A stretch of DNA of 64,000 nucleotides, from contig NZ_CP034449.1 in NCBI RefSeq assembly GCF_003952425.1, forward strand, positions 4,390,001 through 4,454,000. Reading direction: 5' to 3'. Source of the DNA: Mesorhizobium sp. M2A.F.Ca.ET.046.03.2.1 (GTDB taxonomy: Bacteria > Pseudomonadota > Alphaproteobacteria > Rhizobiales > Rhizobiaceae). Each line of letters opens with the position of its first letter. Within the stretch, counting starts at the first letter, position 1. Below are positions 61,949 to 64,000 of this stretch, piece by piece. The position numbers were made by a program, and so were the translations under genes. Under the pieces are notes generated by a model. The model searched no databases. It was given only the letters and a program-made list of their open reading frames with translations, and had not been told where the DNA came from.

Positions 61949-62409
61949 CAGTCCTCTCCGCGCACCATGGTGAAGAAATCCACTTTCGTGGCCGCCGTCT
62001 CGACGCGCCGCGTCTCGCGCGCCGCATCGAGCGCCGCGCGCAAAGGCGCGGCGAGCTTCGTCTCGACTGCTTCACGCTGCGGCGGGTCCTGCCACAGCGC
62101 GTCGGCGATTGCGGCGAGCCTGGCCTTGTCCTTGTCGCGGCCGAGCGCGTAGGAATGGCCGACCTGGCCGGAGGGCAGCCGCACCGTGGCGCGGGTGACG
62201 GTCGCCTCGCCGACATTGAAGGGCGCGCCGCCGCCGCCGATGCGCCCGCGTACCGTCACCAGTCCGGTCTCGGGGCCGCGCAAGAGCTCGGCCTCGGAAG
62301 GCAGGCCCGCTTCGTTCCACAGGCGCGCGATCTCATCGGCTTCGGCATGCGCCAGCGTCTCCATCAAGGCTTTCCGCCCGGCCTGCTCGCGCGCTTCCTG
62401 TCCTCGCAT
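61948..62409 (-). CDS. phnG: C-P lyase core protein PhnG
   Basis: 153 residues from ATG 62409. Family landmarks are LLRGPETGLVTVRGRIGGGGAPFN (about 44-67, shown as GPETGLVTVRGRIGG), GEATVTRATVRL and GHSYALGRDKDKA. It is the first gene of the C-P lyase operon phnG-H-I-J-K-L-acyltransferase. The operator palindrome at 62436-62455 lies 27 bases upstream of its start codon. Confidence 0.94.
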   Translation of the reverse strand: MRGQEAREQAGRKALMETLAHAEADEIARLWNEAGLPSEAELLRGPETGLVTVRGRIGGGGAPFNVGEATVTRATVRLPSGQVGHSYALGRDKDKARLAAIADALWQDPPQREAVETKLAAPLRAALDAARETRRVETAATKVDFFTMVRGED

Positions 62410-62435
62410 GGCATTCCTCCCTGCATGCGTAAAAT

Positions 62436-62455
62436 TTGTCTATTGATATAGACAA
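62436..62455. promoter_or_regulatory. Candidate PhnF operator, 20-bp palindrome
   Basis: TTGTCTAT and ATAGACAA are perfect 8-bp arms separated by TGAT. A related half site ACTATACAAA follows at 62455-62464. It lies between divergent phnG (start 62409) and phnF. PhnF regulators elsewhere bind TATAGAC-like inverted repeats, so this fits well. Confidence 0.75.
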
Positions 62456-62501
62456 CTATACAAATTATACTTATCTGGTAACGGGAGTCCATGACGGGTG
62501 G

Positions 62502-63281
62502 ATGACAACCCGGAAAAATGCTTGGGGGCGATGGGTGACCGGACTGGCGAGCAGCATCGAAAGGCGCAACGGCGTGTCGCTGTGGCGGCAGATCGCCGAC
62601 CGGATCCTGCAGGGGATCGCGAGCGGCGACTTCGCCGAGAACGCGGCGCTGCCGCCCGAAGTCGCGCTGGCGGAACGCTACGGCGTCAACCGCCACACGG
62701 TGCGTAGCGCCATTGCAGCACTGGTGCAGGAAGGCGTGTTGAAGGCCGAGCAGGGCCGCGGCACCTTCGTCCTGTCGCGCAAGCGGCTGTCCTATCCGAT
62801 CGGCGCGCGCACGCGCTTCTCGACCGGGCTGCAGGGGCAGACGAGCGAGCGGCATATTGCGCTGTTGTCGTCCTCGACGGAGCCGGCCAGCCGGCGCATC
62901 GCCGAGGCGCTGGGCCTTGCCAAGGGCGCGGCCGTCATCCGGCTGGAGACGCGCGGCGAGGCCGACGGTCAAGCGGTGTCGCGCGCGACGACCTGGTTCG
63001 ACGCCAAGCGCTTCGCCGGCATCGAGGCGGCAATGGCGGAAACGGGATCGATCACCGCCTCGCTGAAGCGCTTCGGCGTCAATGATTATCTGCGGCACTC
63101 GACGGTGCTGTCGGCACGCCATGCCGACGCCGACGACCTCGCAGCGCTCGATCTGCAGCCGGGCGCCATCGTGCTGGTCACCGTCGCCGTCAACGTCACG
63201 CTCGACGGTGAGCCGATCCAGTTCGCGGAGTCGAGGTTCCCGGCGGAGCGGGTGGAGTTGAGGTTGTCGGCCGGCGATTAG
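62502..63281 (+). CDS. phnF: Phosphonate operon regulator PhnF (GntR family, UTRA type)
   Basis: 259 residues from ATG 62502; a GTG at 62535 with GGGGG upstream is a reasonable alternative, and the longer frame from 62436 would overlap the operator. The winged helix (SLWRQIADRILQGIASGDF, then LAERYGVNRHTVRSAIAAL) is followed by a UTRA ligand domain of about 140 residues. It is divergent from phnG and presumably represses the operon, as PhnF does in other bacteria. Confidence 0.92.
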   Translation: MTTRKNAWGRWVTGLASSIERRNGVSLWRQIADRILQGIASGDFAENAALPPEVALAERYGVNRHTVRSAIAALVQEGVLKAEQGRGTFVLSRKRLSYPIGARTRFSTGLQGQTSERHIALLSSSTEPASRRIAEALGLAKGAAVIRLETRGEADGQAVSRATTWFDAKRFAGIEAAMAETGSITASLKRFGVNDYLRHSTVLSARHADADDLAALDLQPGAIVLVTVAVNVTLDGEPIQFAESRFPAERVELRLSAGD

Positions 63282-63315
63282 CCCACCGTAGTCATTCCGG
63301 GGGGACAACCCAGAA

Positions 63316-63500
63316 GTCGTCATCCACGGGCGGAGCGACGCGAAGCGGAGCGCAGACCCGAGGATCCATTCCGTTACCTCGACCGTGGAATGCGACAGAG
63401 CAGAATTCTGGATCGTCGCAGAGCTTCGAAGTCACGGAATGGATCCTCGGGTCTGCGCGCGTCGCTTCGCTCCTTGCTCCGCCCGCGGATGACGAAGGGG
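63316..63500. repeat. Long palindromic intergenic repeat, copy 3
   Basis: GTCGTCATCCACGGGCGGAGC, AGACCCGAGGATCCATTCCG, a central variable part, CGGAATGGATCCTCGGGTCT and GCTCCGCCCGCGGATGACG: the same symmetrical plan as 51357-51540. It is located between convergent phnF and the dehydrogenase gene. Confidence 0.88.
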
Positions 63501-63573
63501 TAGGCGCTTCGGCCAATCACCAAGGCTGCGATTGCCAGATATCCAGGGCCGGAAATCTCTATGCCGGCGTCTC

Positions 63574-64000
63574 TCACCCCACCTCGATAACCGCCTTGAT
63601 CAGCCCCGATTTCTCATGCGTCCATCGCGCCAGATCGCGCGGCGTTGCGGCGAGCGTGGTGCGATGGGTGACGAGCTTGCCCAACGGCACGGCGCCGTTG
63701 CGGATCGATGCGGCGACATGCTCGAAGTCGGCCTTCAGCGCGTTGCGGCTGCCGACCAGCGTCATCTCGCGCTTGTGGAATTCGGGGTCGGAGAAGGTGA
63801 TGTCGTCCTTGACGACGCTGACCAGCACCAGCGTGCCGCCATGCGCGACATGGGCGAAGGCCGACTGCACCGATGCTGTGTTGCCGGTCGCGTCGAAGAC
63901 GAGGTCGAACCCTTCGCCGCCGGTCGCCTGCCGCACTAGGTCGGCAGCCGATGCCTTCGAGGTGTCGAGCGGGGCAAAGCCGAGTTCCTTTTCGGCGAAG
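63574..64000 (-). CDS. Zinc-type alcohol dehydrogenase-like protein, C-terminal part (runs off the window)
   Basis: The last 141 residues of a medium-chain dehydrogenase/reductase. Visible parts are the end of the cofactor domain (FDLVFDATGNTASVQSAF), GGTLVLVSVVKDDITF, FHKREMTLVGSRNA and the C-terminal LIKAVIEVG. The zinc ligands would be in the missing N-terminal part. The pattern HKREMTLVGSRNA is seen in sugar/polyol dehydrogenases of the L-gulonate or galactitol type; the substrate is not resolved. The 5' end lies beyond position 64000. Confidence 0.85.
   Translation of the reverse strand, partial: FAEKELGFAPLDTSKASAADLVRQATGGEGFDLVFDATGNTASVQSAFAHVAHGGTLVLVSVVKDDITFSDPEFHKREMTLVGSRNALKADFEHVAASIRNGAVPLGKLVTHRTTLAATPRDLARWTHEKSGLIKAVIEVG

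Overview
The window looks like a chromosomal segment of a Rhizobiales alphaproteobacterium, most likely Mesorhizobium or a close relative. The basis is the rRNA operon type (23S-5S-tRNA-fMet), high G+C coding with many 4-bp ATGA/GTGA overlaps, a dense load of ABC transporters and FCD/GntR regulators, the rhizobial type of phosphonate operon, and short palindromic repeats familiar from this order. The genus is inferred from overall character, not from a search.

Layout. 1-2.6 kb: the 3' end of an rRNA operon (partial 23S, 5S, initiator tRNA, strong terminator). 2.7-6.3 kb: a glutamine-synthetase-like ligase, a frame-broken DUF4238 gene and a GntR regulator. 6.4-8.6 kb: an SDR dehydrogenase divergent from mannonate dehydratase uxuA. 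8.7-18.1 kb: a biuret/allophanate unit, made of allophanate hydrolase (atzF), a cupin, two isochorismatase-fold amidohydrolases (one matching biuret hydrolase BiuH at its catalytic residues), a BMP/CUT2-type ABC importer and a divergent GntR regulator with palindromic operator candidates. 18.5-22 kb: a second glutamine-synthetase-like ligase, a PuuB-like FAD oxidoreductase and a DeoR regulator. 22-29.5 kb: a peptide/opine-type ABC importer whose last gene is an ATC-hydrolase-like protein, divergent from an M24 peptidase-like enzyme. 29.5-31 kb: an intact IS4-family element with 9-bp target duplication inside an intergenic repeat. 31-34.4 kb: cupin, PEP-hydrolase-like and Tm-1-like genes divergent from a TetR regulator. 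34.7-40.5 kb: a CUT1 sugar ABC importer with two ATPases and a small membrane protein. 40.6-43.6 kb: an Acg-like flavoprotein, a frame-broken GFA gene and an amidase. 43.7-51.3 kb: a divergent sugar/sugar-acid catabolic region (hydroxyacid dehydrogenase, FCD regulator, enolase-superfamily enzyme, three TIM-barrel isomerases, Gfo/Idh dehydrogenase). 51.5-63.3 kb: a C-P lyase and phosphonate uptake locus (phnCDEE, phnGHIJKL, acyltransferase, phnF). 63.6-64 kb: the 3' part of a zinc-type alcohol dehydrogenase.

How the genes work together. The biuret unit would import a urea-like compound and release its nitrogen. The CUT1 importer and the 43.7-51.3 kb enzymes appear to form one regulon: both control regions carry a pair of TGGT-N3-ACCA palindromes at nearly the same spacing (176 and 180 bp), one with a TCG core and one with an AAT core, and an FCD/GntR regulator sits in the catabolic operon. 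The phn locus is organised around a PhnF-type palindrome between divergent phnG and phnF.

The most unusual signals are two protein-coding genes that contain palindromic intergenic-type repeats in frame (an ABC ATPase with about 56 extra residues between Walker A and Q-loop, and PhnJ with a repeat-derived C-terminal tail), the shared operator pairs, and several broken genes (DUF4238, GFA, DUF1868, an SDR relic).
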